A stretch of DNA of 64,000 nt from G016756615 sp035556195 (GTDB lineage: Bacteria; Pseudomonadota; Alphaproteobacteria; Rhizobiales; Rhizobiaceae). Where the stretch lies: positions 62,001 through 126,000 of the forward strand of contig DATMFK010000010.1 of the NCBI GenBank assembly GCA_035556195.1, given 5' to 3'. A program made the position numbers and the translations under genes. Below, one piece after another: positions 26,866 to 35,595 of this stretch; position 1 is the stretch's first letter; every line of letters begins with the position of its first letter. The notes below the pieces were generated by a model, which worked only from the letters and a program-made list of their open reading frames with translations, was not told the DNA's origin and searched no databases.

Positions 26866-27529
26866 ATTTCAGTCCCTCCGCCTTCAGTCTGTCGCGCATG
26901 CCGTAGATGTCGAGGCCGAGTTCGCCGGCAGCAAGCCTTTTCCGCTTCTCCTCCTCGGCGGCCAGGCGCTTGCGCGCCGCCGCGAGCACCTGCGCCGCTT
27001 CCTCCCGCCGCACCACGCACACGCCGTCGTCGTCGGCCACGATCACGTCGCCCGGATCGACGAGCTGGTTGGCGCACACCACCGGCACGTTCACCGAGCC
27101 CAGCGTCGCCTTCACCGTGCCCTGCGCGAACACCGCCTTCGACCACACCGGGAAGCCCATTTTCGTGAGGTCGCGCACATCGCGCACACCCGCGTCGATG
27201 ACAAGGCCCCTGCCGCCGCGCGCCAGCATGGAGGTGGCGAGAAGGTCGCCGAAATAGCCGTCCTCGCAGGGACTGGTGGGGGCAAGCACCAGCATGTCGC
27301 CCTCCTTCACCTGCTCGATCGCCACATGCACCATCCAGTTGTCGCCCGGCGGCGCCGAGATGGTCACGGCCGAGGCCGCCACCTGCGCACCGGAAAAGAT
27401 GGGGCGCATGTAGGATGCGAGCAGGCCCTTGCGCCCCTGAGCCTCGTGCACGGTGGCGACGCCGCACTCCGCCAGCCCGGCGATGACGGCCGGATCGGCG
27501 CGTCCGATGTTCTGCACCACGACGTTCAT
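26858..27529 (-). CDS. ligK: 4-carboxy-4-hydroxy-2-oxoadipate aldolase / oxaloacetate decarboxylase (LigK/GalC)
   Basis: A 223-residue RraA-fold class II aldolase. It splits 4-carboxy-4-hydroxy-2-oxoadipate to pyruvate and oxaloacetate. The substrate and metal segment MLARGGRGLVIDAGVRDVRD carries the Arg-Asp pair, and DPGDVIVADDDGVCVVRREEA is the conserved C-terminal block. The longer C-terminal helix, ending RDRLKAEGLKYV, is found in the LigK/ProA group but not in RraA. The gene lies 52 bases after galB and overlaps galD, so the three form one operon. Confidence 0.9.
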   Translation of the reverse strand: MNVVVQNIGRADPAVIAGLAECGVATVHEAQGRKGLLASYMRPIFSGAQVAASAVTISAPPGDNWMVHVAIEQVKEGDMLVLAPTSPCEDGYFGDLLATSMLARGGRGLVIDAGVRDVRDLTKMGFPVWSKAVFAQGTVKATLGSVNVPVVCANQLVDPGDVIVADDDGVCVVRREEAAQVLAAARKRLAAEEEKRKRLAAGELGLDIYGMRDRLKAEGLKYV

Positions 27530-27581
27530 CGGTGCCCTCCTTGTGGGGTGAGGATCAACTCAGGTCGCAGATGCACCGCCC

Positions 27582-28319
27582 TCACCTCCGCCCTTCCGTC
27601 GGCACGAGCGTCTCCACCACATGCGGGAAGACAGCTTCGTAGGCCTCGCCATAGGCGATCTTCTTGTCGGAGTTGCGGGCGGCCTGCACGCCCCGCTGCA
27701 GCGCCACGCGGGTATAGTATTCCCACAGGTGCTCCTGGCCGGCCATGCACTCGATCGCGGCGCGCTTCTTCTCCCAGACTGGCGTGATGTCGAGCAGTAC
27801 GTTGGGCATCCAGCGACATTGCTCCGGCTGGTGCGGCTCGAACAGCATGACCGGCGGAGCGCCGAGCACCTTCTCGCCGGGCTCGTGTCCATGCGCCTGC
27901 GCGACGATGCGGGCTTCCTGCGTGAACTGACTGACCAGCGGATGGTCGCGGTTGTAGGGATCCTCCCGCGAGTGCGTCAGCACGACCGCCGGGCGGACCT
28001 TGCGGTAGACGTCAGCCAGCCGAAAAAGCGATTCCTGCGTGAGCTCGATCGGATAGTCCCCGAGGTCCCAGAACGCGATGTCGGCCACCCCGAGCGCCTT
28101 CGCCGCGGCTTCCGCCTCCTTCTTCCGCTCCGCTTTCACCCGATCGAGCGTCATGCCGTCCTGGCGCCACAGCTTCGCGCTCTCGCCGCGTTCGCCGTAG
28201 CTGAGACAGATCACCGTCACGTCCAGGCCCTGCTCGGTGTGGAGCGCGATCGCCCCGCCGGCACGCCAGACGAAGTCCGCCGAATGCGCGCTGACGACCA
28301 GTACAGTCTTTTTCGCCAT
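27582..28319 (-). CDS. galB: 4-oxalomesaconate hydratase, GalB-like (PIG-L/LmbE family)
   Basis: A 245-residue zinc enzyme of the PIG-L/LmbE fold. In place of the usual AHPDDE it has SAHSADFVWRAGG (His12, Asp15), like GalB hydratases, and HSREDPYNRDHPL supplies the third zinc ligand. The product of the reaction, 4-carboxy-4-hydroxy-2-oxoadipate, is the substrate of the next gene's aldolase. The frame opens further upstream, but ATG 28319 follows GGGAGAGGG and matches the family start (MAKKTVLVVSAH). It is the first gene of the operon. The ring-cleavage dioxygenase and earlier enzymes are not in the window. Confidence 0.88.
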   Translation of the reverse strand: MAKKTVLVVSAHSADFVWRAGGAIALHTEQGLDVTVICLSYGERGESAKLWRQDGMTLDRVKAERKKEAEAAAKALGVADIAFWDLGDYPIELTQESLFRLADVYRKVRPAVVLTHSREDPYNRDHPLVSQFTQEARIVAQAHGHEPGEKVLGAPPVMLFEPHQPEQCRWMPNVLLDITPVWEKKRAAIECMAGQEHLWEYYTRVALQRGVQAARNSDKKIAYGEAYEAVFPHVVETLVPTEGRR

Positions 28320-28619
28320 ATCCCTCTCCCTATTCCCCGCCCTACTCGGCGGCCGGCGGCGTACCTTGCGTATTTCTCCTCGAGCCTGTCCGCCGGATCC
28401 TCGATATGTCCGAGATGCGCGACGCAAAGCACGGTTCATTCATTCCACGGGCTCCACACTTCACCACTTGGCTTCCCTCGACACAACTGCCCTGCCGCGA
28501 CACAATCACCGCGACCTGAACTTGTGTGTCGCCAAAACAAATCGCGGCTATGGAACCGGTAGGCTTCCCCAGGCATTGTGTATTTTCGGGGGCCGCGACT
28601 GGAGGGGGATCGAGCAAGG

Positions 28620-31085
28620 TTGCCTTACGATACCGTTGAACTTCGGTTTCTTTCCGGAGGCGGGGAGGCCGCCTCGCTCATTGCGCGACATGACTGGTCG
28701 AAAACGTCGCTGGGCCCGATCTCTTCCTGGCCTCCAAGCCTGAAATCCACTCTGTCCCTGATCCTGCGCTCGCCGGTGCCGATTGTTACGCTCTGGGGCG
28801 AGGACGGCATCATGATCTACAACGACGGCTATTCCGAATTCGCCGGCGGCCGGCATCCCGGCCTGTTCGGTTCCAAGGTGCGCGAGGGCTGGCCTGAAGT
28901 CGCCGATTTCAACGACAACGTCATGAAGGCCGGTCTCGCCGGCGGCACCCTCGCCTATCGGGATCAGGAAATGACGCTCTGCCGCAACGGCGAGCCCGAG
29001 CAGGTCTGGATGAACCTCGACTACTCCCCGCTTCTCGACGAGAGCGGCCGGCCGGCCGGAGTCATGGGCATCGTCGTCGAAACGACGGCCAAGATCCGCG
29101 CCGAACGCGAGCTTCGGGGCGAGCGCGAGAGCTTGCGCCGGCTCTTCGAGCAGGCGCCGGGCTTCATCGCCCTGGTCACCGGGCCCCATCACAGATTCAC
29201 CATGGTCAACGAGGCCTTCCGGGAAATGGTGTGGCACCGCGACGTCATCGACAAGACACCGGAGGAGGCCTTCCCCGAGGCCCTGCGCCAGGGTTTCCCG
29301 CAGCTTCTCGACCAGGTCTACAGCACCGGCCACCCCTTTGTCGCCCGCTCCGCGCGCGTGGTGCTGCGGCACGGCGATCGTGCCGACGAGCGTTATCTCG
29401 ACTTCGTGTGCCAGCCGATCGTCGCCGAGGGAGGCGACATCACGGGCATCTTCATCCAGGGACAGGACGTCACGGACCGGAAGCGCCACGAATTCGCATT
29501 GCGCGAGAGCGAAGAGCGGTTCCGCCTGGTGGCCGAGAACGCGCCGGTCATGCTTTGGATGGGCGACCAAACCGGACGTTGCCTCTACCTCAACAGGGCC
29601 CAGCGCGAATTTTGGGGCGTCGAAGCCGACGACGTGACCCGGTTCGACTATTCGGAGACGATCCATCCCGACGACCGCGCCCTGCTTGCGCCCTTTCACG
29701 AAGCGATGAAATCGCGTCGCAGCTTCTCCATCGAGACGCGCATGCGGCGCGCCGACGGTGTCTATCGCCTGGTGACCACCAGCGGCCAGCCGCGCTTTGG
29801 CCCTCAGCGCGAATTCGTCGGTATGATCGGCGTCAATGTCGACATGACCGAGGCGCGCCAGGCGGAAGCGGCGCTGCAGGCCCTCAACGCGACCCTGGAG
29901 CAACGGGTCCTGGACGAGGTCCATGAGCGGTCCAAAGCCGAAGACCAGCTGCGTCAGGTCCAGAAGATGGAAGCCGTCGGCCAACTCACCGGCGGCATCG
30001 CACACGACTTCAACAACATGCTGGCGGTCATTCTCGGCGGGCTGAATCTCTTGCAACGCAAGCTCGCCAAGGGCGATACCGATGTCGAACGGTTCATCGA
30101 GGGCGCGATCGACGCCGCGCAGCGCGCCGCCGGTCTCACCCAACGCCTGCTCGCCTTCTCGCGCCAGCAGCCGCTTTCACCCGAGCCGCTCAATCCCAAC
30201 CGCATGGTGGCGGACATGAGCGAGTTGCTCGCCCGCACGCTGGGCGAGCCGATCGTCGTCCAGACAGTGCTTGGCCCAGGATTGTGGCAGATGAAGGCGG
30301 ATCCCGGTCAGCTCGAGAACGCCATATTGAACCTCTCCGTCAATGCGCGGGATGCCATGCCGAATGGCGGGCGGCTGACCATCGAGACTTCCAATGCCGT
30401 CGTCGACGATAACTTCGCCAGGGAGTTCGCCATCACGCCCGGCGAATATGTGGTGATCGCCGTGGGCGACACAGGCGAAGGCATGACGCCGGAGGTGATA
30501 GCCAGGGCGTTCGACCCCTTCTACACGACGAAAGGCGTCGGCAAGGGTACCGGGCTCGGCCTGAGCCAAGTCTACGGCTTCGTTCGCCAGTCCGGTGGCC
30601 ATGTGAAGATCCATTCGCAGGTTGGCGTCGGCACGACGGTGAAGATCTATCTGCCCCGGCATCGGGGCGGGCTCGAAATGCCTGTGCAGGCCGACCGGGC
30701 GAGCTCGCACCGCGGATCGGCGGGGGAGACGATCATGGTGGTCGAGGATGAGGACAGGGTGCGCGCCCTCTCGGCCGAGGCTCTGCGCGATCTCGGCTAC
30801 AGCGTCGTGGAAGCAGCGCGCCCGACCGATGCGTTGCGCCTGCTGGAGGAAGGTGAGGATGTGTCGCTGCTCTTCACCGATGTGGTGATGCCGGAAATGT
30901 CGGGCCGGGACCTGGCCGAACGCGCGCGCGGCGCGCGGCCGAGCATCAAGGTGCTCTACACGACAGGCTACACGCGCGATGCCATCGTGCACGACGGCAT
31001 ACTGGACCCAGGCACGAGCCTGTTGACCAAGCCTTTCAGCATCGACGATCTGGCGGCGAAGGTTCGCTCCATGCTTGACGGGTAG
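28620..31085 (+). CDS. PAS-containing hybrid histidine kinase with receiver domain
   Basis: An 821-residue cytosolic kinase. The N-terminus has FLSGGGEAASLIARHDWSKT, the entry segment of a PAS/GAF-like sensor common in rhizobial kinases. Further PAS modules lie at about 170-290 and 295-412, followed by a short coiled coil, HisKA with GGIAHDFNNML (His462), HATPase with NLSVNARDAM and GKGTGLGLSQV, and a receiver with D754 (LFTDVVMPEM). This HWE-unlike 'AHDFNN' kinase type usually signals through its own receiver. I prefer the TTG at 28620, 11 bases after GGAGGGGG; a GTG at 28578 is also possible. It is divergent from galB, but a functional link is unproven. Confidence 0.9.
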   Translation: MPYDTVELRFLSGGGEAASLIARHDWSKTSLGPISSWPPSLKSTLSLILRSPVPIVTLWGEDGIMIYNDGYSEFAGGRHPGLFGSKVREGWPEVADFNDNVMKAGLAGGTLAYRDQEMTLCRNGEPEQVWMNLDYSPLLDESGRPAGVMGIVVETTAKIRAERELRGERESLRRLFEQAPGFIALVTGPHHRFTMVNEAFREMVWHRDVIDKTPEEAFPEALRQGFPQLLDQVYSTGHPFVARSARVVLRHGDRADERYLDFVCQPIVAEGGDITGIFIQGQDVTDRKRHEFALRESEERFRLVAENAPVMLWMGDQTGRCLYLNRAQREFWGVEADDVTRFDYSETIHPDDRALLAPFHEAMKSRRSFSIETRMRRADGVYRLVTTSGQPRFGPQREFVGMIGVNVDMTEARQAEAALQALNATLEQRVLDEVHERSKAEDQLRQVQKMEAVGQLTGGIAHDFNNMLAVILGGLNLLQRKLAKGDTDVERFIEGAIDAAQRAAGLTQRLLAFSRQQPLSPEPLNPNRMVADMSELLARTLGEPIVVQTVLGPGLWQMKADPGQLENAILNLSVNARDAMPNGGRLTIETSNAVVDDNFAREFAITPGEYVVIAVGDTGEGMTPEVIARAFDPFYTTKGVGKGTGLGLSQVYGFVRQSGGHVKIHSQVGVGTTVKIYLPRHRGGLEMPVQADRASSHRGSAGETIMVVEDEDRVRALSAEALRDLGYSVVEAARPTDALRLLEEGEDVSLLFTDVVMPEMSGRDLAERARGARPSIKVLYTTGYTRDAIVHDGILDPGTSLLTKPFSIDDLAAKVRSMLDG

Positions 31086-31103
31086 GCACGGAAGGAAGAC
31101 GGC

Positions 31104-31247
31104 TTATGAATAGTTGGGCCGTCCGAAAAACCGGCGCAACAGAATGCCCAGCGCTCCCATCAGGCGGCTGAAGCGGCCGCGCACGGCAGGCTCCCCGAAG
31201 ATAGCCAATTGATCAGCGCCTTCGAGGCGACGGTATCTGTCCTGCAT
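31104..31247 (-). CDS. Small basic hypothetical protein
   Basis: A 47-residue protein beginning MQDRYRRLEGADQLAIFG and ending with SRLMGALGILLRRFFGRPN. The second half is an amphipathic, positively charged helix that could bind membrane. The ATG at 31247 follows CAGGAG at nine bases, a good ribosome binding site. It is convergent with the hybrid kinase and ends 18 bases after its stop. No family is recognised. Confidence 0.5.
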   Translation of the reverse strand: MQDRYRRLEGADQLAIFGEPAVRGRFSRLMGALGILLRRFFGRPNYS

Positions 31248-31771
31248 GAGCCTGCTCCTGTTGCGCGGGGAAGAACGGGCGCGAACCCGTAGAGTTCCAT
31301 CCGGCGCGCATAGACGCAAGTCTATTCGCCATCGTTTCCAGGGGGCTGTCGGATTTCACTTCTCCGGCACGGTAACAGGCGGCCGATCTTTGCAGATGTG
31401 GCATGTGCGGCAGTTCCCCCTCTCCGGTTCGGCGAAGCCGAGACGGAGAGGGGCCCTGCCCAGCAATCAGGAAACCACCTTTCCATGTCGTAGCCCGAGG
31501 ATGCGGCGGTTGACCTGGGGTGAGCGGCCGGGCGATGTTCTGAATTGTCTACCAATTCCGGGCTGCGGCCAGTTCGCTCACACGCTCGGCGGGTCCGCGG
31601 GCTACCACCTTTTCCTTTTGGGCCATCAGAAGATGTTCATGCGGTTGACACTTTTTGCCGGACCGCTGGCGATCGCCGCGGCGCCGCCGGCCATGAGGCT
31701 GTTCGGCATCGTCGGCCTCGCGGTAGTTATGGCCGTGGGAGACCCGTCATTCGGGGGCCTGAGGCGCTTGT
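31248..31771. other. Gene-poor interval with a 38-base inverted repeat
   Basis: I see no convincing gene here. At 31416-31453 an imperfect inverted repeat, with arms CCCCCTCTCCG and CGGAGAGGGG and inner arms TTCGGC/GCCGAG, forms a strong hairpin resembling the 'ccctctcc' intergenic repeats of Mesorhizobium. A 46-residue hydrophobic frame at 31633-31773 lacks a good ribosome binding site. Confidence 0.5.
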
Positions 31772-31812
31772 GAAGAAACAGGAAAGGCCCGCCACTTGCT
31801 GCGGCGGGCCCC
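31772..31812 (-). terminator. Rho-independent terminator of the CsbD gene
   Basis: On the minus strand an eight-base stem, GGCCCGCC with GGCGGGCC (31803-31810 and 31786-31793), is followed by TTTCCTGTTTCTT. It begins 27 bases after the CsbD stop. Confidence 0.7.
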
Positions 31813-31837
31813 TAAGTCGCGTGAGAAGCTGCGAGCT

Positions 31838-32041
31838 CTACCAGCCCTGTCGGCCGTACCAGTCGTCGATGTCGCGGCGAATCTGGTCCTTGGCGATGCC
31901 GTAGCGCTCCTGGATCTTGCCTTCGAGCTGGTCGCGGCGGCCATTGATCTGGTCCAAATCATCGTCGGTGAGCTCGCCCCATTGCTCCTTCACCTTTCCC
32001 TTGATCTGCTTCCAGTTACCTTCGACGCGATTCCAATCCAT
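31838..32041 (-). CDS. CsbD family stress protein
   Basis: A 67-residue CsbD-like protein. The whole length fits the family: MDWNRVEGNWKQIKGKVKEQ, then WGELTDDDLDQINGRRDQLEG and a C-terminal QERYGIAKDQ. CsbD proteins are small, highly charged, abundant under general stress and of unknown mechanism; E. coli YjbJ is a homologue. The ATG at 32041 has AAAGGAG upstream. It is a single gene with its own terminator. Confidence 0.93.
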   Translation of the reverse strand: MDWNRVEGNWKQIKGKVKEQWGELTDDDLDQINGRRDQLEGKIQERYGIAKDQIRRDIDDWYGRQGW

Positions 32042-32277
32042 GCTGGTTTCTCCTTTGGGCGACTATCGCCTGGGAAACTAACGTTCCACGGCCAATTTGG
32101 TTCGCACGCCTCGCGCAGCCCAGAGATTCCCCTTTTTGGAGACATCCCTCAAAACAAACGAACGGCACCCTCAGGAGATTAGAAATAACATTCCGACGAT
32201 ATTTTGATATATACTGGCTTCCCTCCCAATCATCGAGGGAACTATTTCCATCTGATACCAAGTTACAGGAGAGGGAA

Positions 32278-32577
32278 ATGTCCGCTTATAGTATCGTTCG
32301 TTTTCGCGCAAAGCCCGACCAGGAAGAGGCCTTCAAGACAATTTTTATCGGGCTCGACCGTCAGTTCGATGGGCTGCGCAGGTTCGTGCTCATCAAGACC
32401 GGAGACAGGTCCTATTGCTCGATCGGGGAATGGGAAAGCTACGACCATCTGGCGGCGAGCCGCCCAAGGATGATCGCCAATCTAGACAGGTTCCGCCACA
32501 CGCTGGAGGATTTCGGCGAGGGCGTGACCGACGCGGTATCCGGAGAAGCCGTTTTCGACAAGGTGCTGAAATCTTGA
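32278..32577 (+). CDS. Dimeric alpha-beta barrel (antibiotic biosynthesis monooxygenase-like) protein
   Basis: A 99-residue protein with the ferredoxin-like pattern of ABM-type proteins. A first strand YSIVRFRAKPDQEEAFKTIF (charged residues in the following helix) leads to FVLIKTGDRSYCSIGEWES and a final helix MIANLDRFRHTLEDFGEG. Such proteins act as small oxygenases, dehydratases or sensors; no catalytic residues can be assigned. The start follows GGAGAGGG. It stands alone beside AT-rich DNA. Confidence 0.6.
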   Translation: MSAYSIVRFRAKPDQEEAFKTIFIGLDRQFDGLRRFVLIKTGDRSYCSIGEWESYDHLAASRPRMIANLDRFRHTLEDFGEGVTDAVSGEAVFDKVLKS

Positions 32578-32611
32578 CATGGCTCGTCCGGCCGCGGGCT
32601 ACATCTCCCGC

Positions 32612-32752
32612 TCAAACCTCCTGATCCCTGACGCATTCCATGACTTCCGCATCGACACTGACCGACACGGCACGCTGGCATTCATCCCATGTGAGATCCT
32701 TGTCGATCGTATAGACATGGGCGCCAATGAAGATGATGAGGGCATAGAACAT
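32612..32752 (-). CDS. Small single-span membrane-anchored hypothetical protein (46 aa)
   Basis: A 46-residue frame starting MFYALIIFIGAHVYTIDKDL and ending with CVRDQEV. The ATG at 32752 has a textbook GGAGG six bases upstream. The first 15 residues are hydrophobic, like a membrane anchor or uncleaved signal. The rest is acidic with two cysteines, in DECQ and MECV. The start and composition look genuine, and I prefer it to the overlapping plus-strand frame. No family is recognised with certainty. Confidence 0.6.
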   Translation of the reverse strand: MFYALIIFIGAHVYTIDKDLTWDECQRAVSVSVDAEVMECVRDQEV

Positions 32753-33521
32753 CCGAGTCCTCCAGCGACAAATCCAAGCGTAACGCGGGAGGAACTCCTG
32801 CGAGAGCTTTCAAGGTTTAGGGCTAACTGCTGTCTGTTCGACGCTATCCACCTGCTCGCCGACAGTCGGATCGAGCTTGCGTCGCGGGAGCGGTAGTTGA
32901 ACTAAATTCCCTTGTGCAACGTGTCGGCAAGCGACGTCTTCTTGGCTATAAACGCCATATCAACTTTACTTACTAACCTAAATTAAACGACACACACTCA
33001 AGACCGTCAACTACGATTGGCGGAAGATCGGAGCGTGAATTAACGCGCCCAAAGGATTTCATTCGTTTCTTATTGAGAATTGCTTCAGAACTGGCGGTCA
33101 TCCTTCTGTTCGCCCGGGCAGCATGAACAAGGCCAGGCCGATGTCCTATCTACAGGCTCGCGACATCCGACTTTGTCGAGGCGCACTATGATTCCCCGCG
33201 CACTAAGATCGAAAATCCACAGATTGTTCGGATGCTAACCAATTATACCCTAGATAACCTTTTTATAACTTGGATTAACATATAATTGGTTCAGCTCAAT
33301 GATCCTCTAAATCAACGGTTGTACTTAAGATTCTATTTTTCGATGAGTCTCAATTTACCATCTTGACCGAATCAATTGCTCTCGCCATAGCTGCATCCGA
33401 CTTCCAACCAAGTCCCGGGGGGCTAGGTCCAGAACAATCGACATTCTGAGCGGCGCGCTTCGCCCGAGCGCGCATTGCTGATTAAGCGGTTTGCTGCATC
33501 CCCAACCCAGCACGCCTGCCC
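32753..33521. other. AT-rich gene-free segment
   Basis: About 770 bases with visibly lower GC than the surroundings and no convincing gene on either strand. It contains a perfect 11-base inverted repeat (AACCAATTATA at 33237-33247, TATAATTGGTT at 33281-33291). The right arm includes a consensus -10 hexamer, TATAAT. A GC hairpin lies at 33453-33473. The segment ends in a strong plus-strand terminator, so a small RNA is possible. Confidence 0.6.
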
Positions 33522-33553
33522 GAGCCGGCTTTTAAGCCGGCTCTTCTTTTTTT
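33522..33553 (+). terminator. Strong rho-independent terminator (plus strand)
   Basis: A perfect 10-base inverted repeat, GAGCCGGCTT-TT-AAGCCGGCTC (33522-33543), is followed by TTCTTTTTTT. No protein gene lies upstream on this strand for more than 900 bases, so the terminated transcript is unidentified. Confidence 0.85.
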
Positions 33554-33806
33554 GGACTTGCTCTTGGATTGCGGCATATCCTTTTCGCGCAGAGATGCAT
33601 GATCTTCAGTCGGGTCACGCTCAGGCCTGACGCCGGTTCCCGCTGGAAGCTGATGGGCTGATTGGACACGTCAAAGACGCAGATCGGGCTTAGCTCCTGA
33701 CCGCCATATGTCAGCAGACTGAGGCCCCGCGATCCCCTCCGTCTCACCGAACCTGCCATGCGGTGTTATGGTGGACCTCGCATGATCGGACAGCAGGACA
33801 CGTGAT

Positions 33807-34163
33807 ATGCCCGCAATCACCCGCCGCACACTGCTCGCATTCACCGGCGCCGCGGCCACGCTCAAACCGGCATTCGCCGAAAAAGGGACGGTCTCTTCGG
33901 AGCTGCAAGCGTTGATCGCGGCGCATGGGGTTTCCTACGCCGCGCTCCATCAGGTGTTTCGTCGCCCGGGCAGCCTCCTGCACGACAGAGAGCAGGCGGA
34001 CCGGCTCGAACAGGAAGCGCTGCTGGCAGTCTGCGCCTATTCGGCCAGCACTCCGTCCGAACGACGCGCTAAGGCGGAATATCTGTTGGCCGTCGAAGCC
34101 CGCGGCGAGCTCGACCGGGAAGAGCACATGCAAGCCATTCTGCAGTCGATGCTGCGAAGCTGA
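33807..34163 (+). CDS. Small exported hypothetical protein with twin-arginine-like leader
   Basis: A 118-residue protein. The N-terminus MPAITRRTLLAFTGAAATLK, followed by PAFA, resembles a Tat signal (TRRTLLAF) with cleavage after AFA. The mature part is helical, with HGVSYAALHQVFRRPGSLLH and KAEYLLAVEARGELDREEHM; no domain is recognised. It is convergent with the AraC regulator gene and has no operon partner. Confidence 0.6.
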   Translation: MPAITRRTLLAFTGAAATLKPAFAEKGTVSSELQALIAAHGVSYAALHQVFRRPGSLLHDREQADRLEQEALLAVCAYSASTPSERRAKAEYLLAVEARGELDREEHMQAILQSMLRS

Positions 34164-34237
34164 TCAGGGAAAGCGGAAGCAATCCACCGCGAAAGCGGTC
34201 GCCGGATGACCAAGGCCGCCGCATTCTTGATCGCCGA

Positions 34238-35239
34238 TCAGCCTTGCGCGCTCCGGATTTCGCGTCGACGCTGGGATGGGCTCTTGCCCGTCCAACGCCG
34301 GCAGGCGTGAGTGAACGAACTCGGGTGATGGAACCCGAGCAGCCAGGCTATTCTCGAAACCTGCAGCCCCTCGGCGAGATAGCGTTCGGCAAGATCACGC
34401 CTGAGATCGTCGAGGATCGATCCGAAACTCAAGCCCTCCCCCGCCAATCGCCGCGCAAATGTCCGTTCGCTCAGGCCGAGCTTGCCGGCAACCCTTTTCC
34501 CATCGGCTTCGGCGTGCGGCAGAAGCGGTGCGATGGCATTCTCCACCGCCGTTCGGAACGGGCTGATGGTCCCCGCGCGAAGGGCCAATGCATCCTCGCA
34601 CATTTTCACCATCAGCTCGTTCAGAAATGGATCGTGGCTGACGACGGGAAGGTCCATCACAGCGGCGTCGAAGCAGATTTCGTCCGTATAGGCACCGAAC
34701 TGCACCTCACATCCCAGGATGCGCTGCGCTTTACGAAGTTCGTCCGCACGGTGGTGGATGAAGTTCACACCCCTGGGTGTCAGCTCCCGCCCAACGATAT
34801 GCCGGCTAAGCCGCAGGAGAACCAGCGACAGGAATTCGATGAAGTGGCGGTCCCGGTGGCGGGCCACGCCTGAGTAGGACACACAGACACGGTACAGGGT
34901 GCCCCTGTCCAGACGGACGACGAGCGCCTCATTGCCGACCGAGCAATATCTCTGGAGACGCGCGAGCGCGTCTCCCAGCCGGTGAGACGATGCGGCAGCG
35001 TAGTAAAGCATACCGGCCTCGCGGAGATCGACGGTCGCAGCGAGTGTGAACCCGATCCAGTCGTCCCTGGCTGCGCGCGAGACCTGTTCCAGGAAGTCGA
35101 TCTGCAAGTCCGCGTTGACGCGCTTGTCGCTGGCCAGATCGCTGCGGGACAAGCCGGCTCGCGCCAGCAGGCTGGTCGGATCCAACCCAATTCGTTCAAG
35201 ATGCGCCACGGCGAGCCGGGTTGCGATCCCCATCGACAT
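34238..35239 (-). CDS. AraC family transcriptional regulator (arabinose-binding-domain type)
   Basis: A 333-residue regulator of the OruR/ArgR-like AraC subgroup. The N-terminal two thirds (LDPTSLLARAGLSRSDLASD to FDAAVMDLPVVSHDP) match the arabinose_bd ligand domain. The last 90 residues or so hold two helix-turn-helices: KLGLSERTFARRLAGEGLSF and RIAWLLGFHHPSSFTHACRR, followed by WTGKSPSQRRR. The frame opens further upstream, but family members begin near the ATG at 35239 (MSMGIATR). Its target is not evident; the nearest genes on the same strand are the CAP-domain and molybdenum hydroxylase genes. Confidence 0.88.
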   Translation of the reverse strand: MSMGIATRLAVAHLERIGLDPTSLLARAGLSRSDLASDKRVNADLQIDFLEQVSRAARDDWIGFTLAATVDLREAGMLYYAAASSHRLGDALARLQRYCSVGNEALVVRLDRGTLYRVCVSYSGVARHRDRHFIEFLSLVLLRLSRHIVGRELTPRGVNFIHHRADELRKAQRILGCEVQFGAYTDEICFDAAVMDLPVVSHDPFLNELMVKMCEDALALRAGTISPFRTAVENAIAPLLPHAEADGKRVAGKLGLSERTFARRLAGEGLSFGSILDDLRRDLAERYLAEGLQVSRIAWLLGFHHPSSFTHACRRWTGKSPSQRRREIRSAQG

Positions 35240-35533
35240 CGGGGAAGCCGCAAGCGTTTGAAGGTTTCTTCGGCTCTGCCTCGACACCGGCGCTTCTTCA
35301 CGCCCCCGCGTCCATGAACATTTACCAGCACATGGCAGCCAAACGCAAACGTTTGGCGGGAAGCGACAAGACAAATGCAACCTTGATCGATATCGCAGCT
35401 CCCCGGCAACGGCTTCATCGGAAGCTGGCCGTCAGTGGCTCTCTTGGATGTTTACGACATCGGAGCCGTTCGGCGGCATCGATTTCATAGCGCTCCACGG
35501 TTCGGTCGAGAGGGCTTAAAGACTCTCCGACCG

Positions 35534-35574
35534 GGTGCCGCTGTCAGCCCCCGCCGCGGCGCGACAGCGGCACC
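35534..35574 (-). terminator. Strong hairpin downstream of the CAP-domain gene
   Basis: A perfect 12-base stem, GGTGCCGCTGTC (35534-35545) with GACAGCGGCACC (35563-35574), lies 22 bases after the stop of the CAP-domain gene. No T tract follows, so it may be an mRNA-end hairpin rather than a classical terminator. Beyond it, up to the AraC start at 35239, nothing is seen. Confidence 0.45.
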
Positions 35575-35595
35575 ACCCGCACCGCGATGATAGCG

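Noticed and set aside
28620..31085. Regarding the hybrid kinase as the dedicated regulator of the gal/lig operon.
   Set aside because: Only divergence supports it; no DNA-binding partner is present.
31633..31773. A 46-codon hydrophobic plus-strand frame.
   Set aside because: No good ribosome binding site, and the end overlaps the CsbD terminator region.
32579..32896. A 105-codon plus-strand frame after the ABM-like gene.
   Set aside because: No ribosome binding site and no family; it overlaps the better supported minus-strand gene at 32612-32752.
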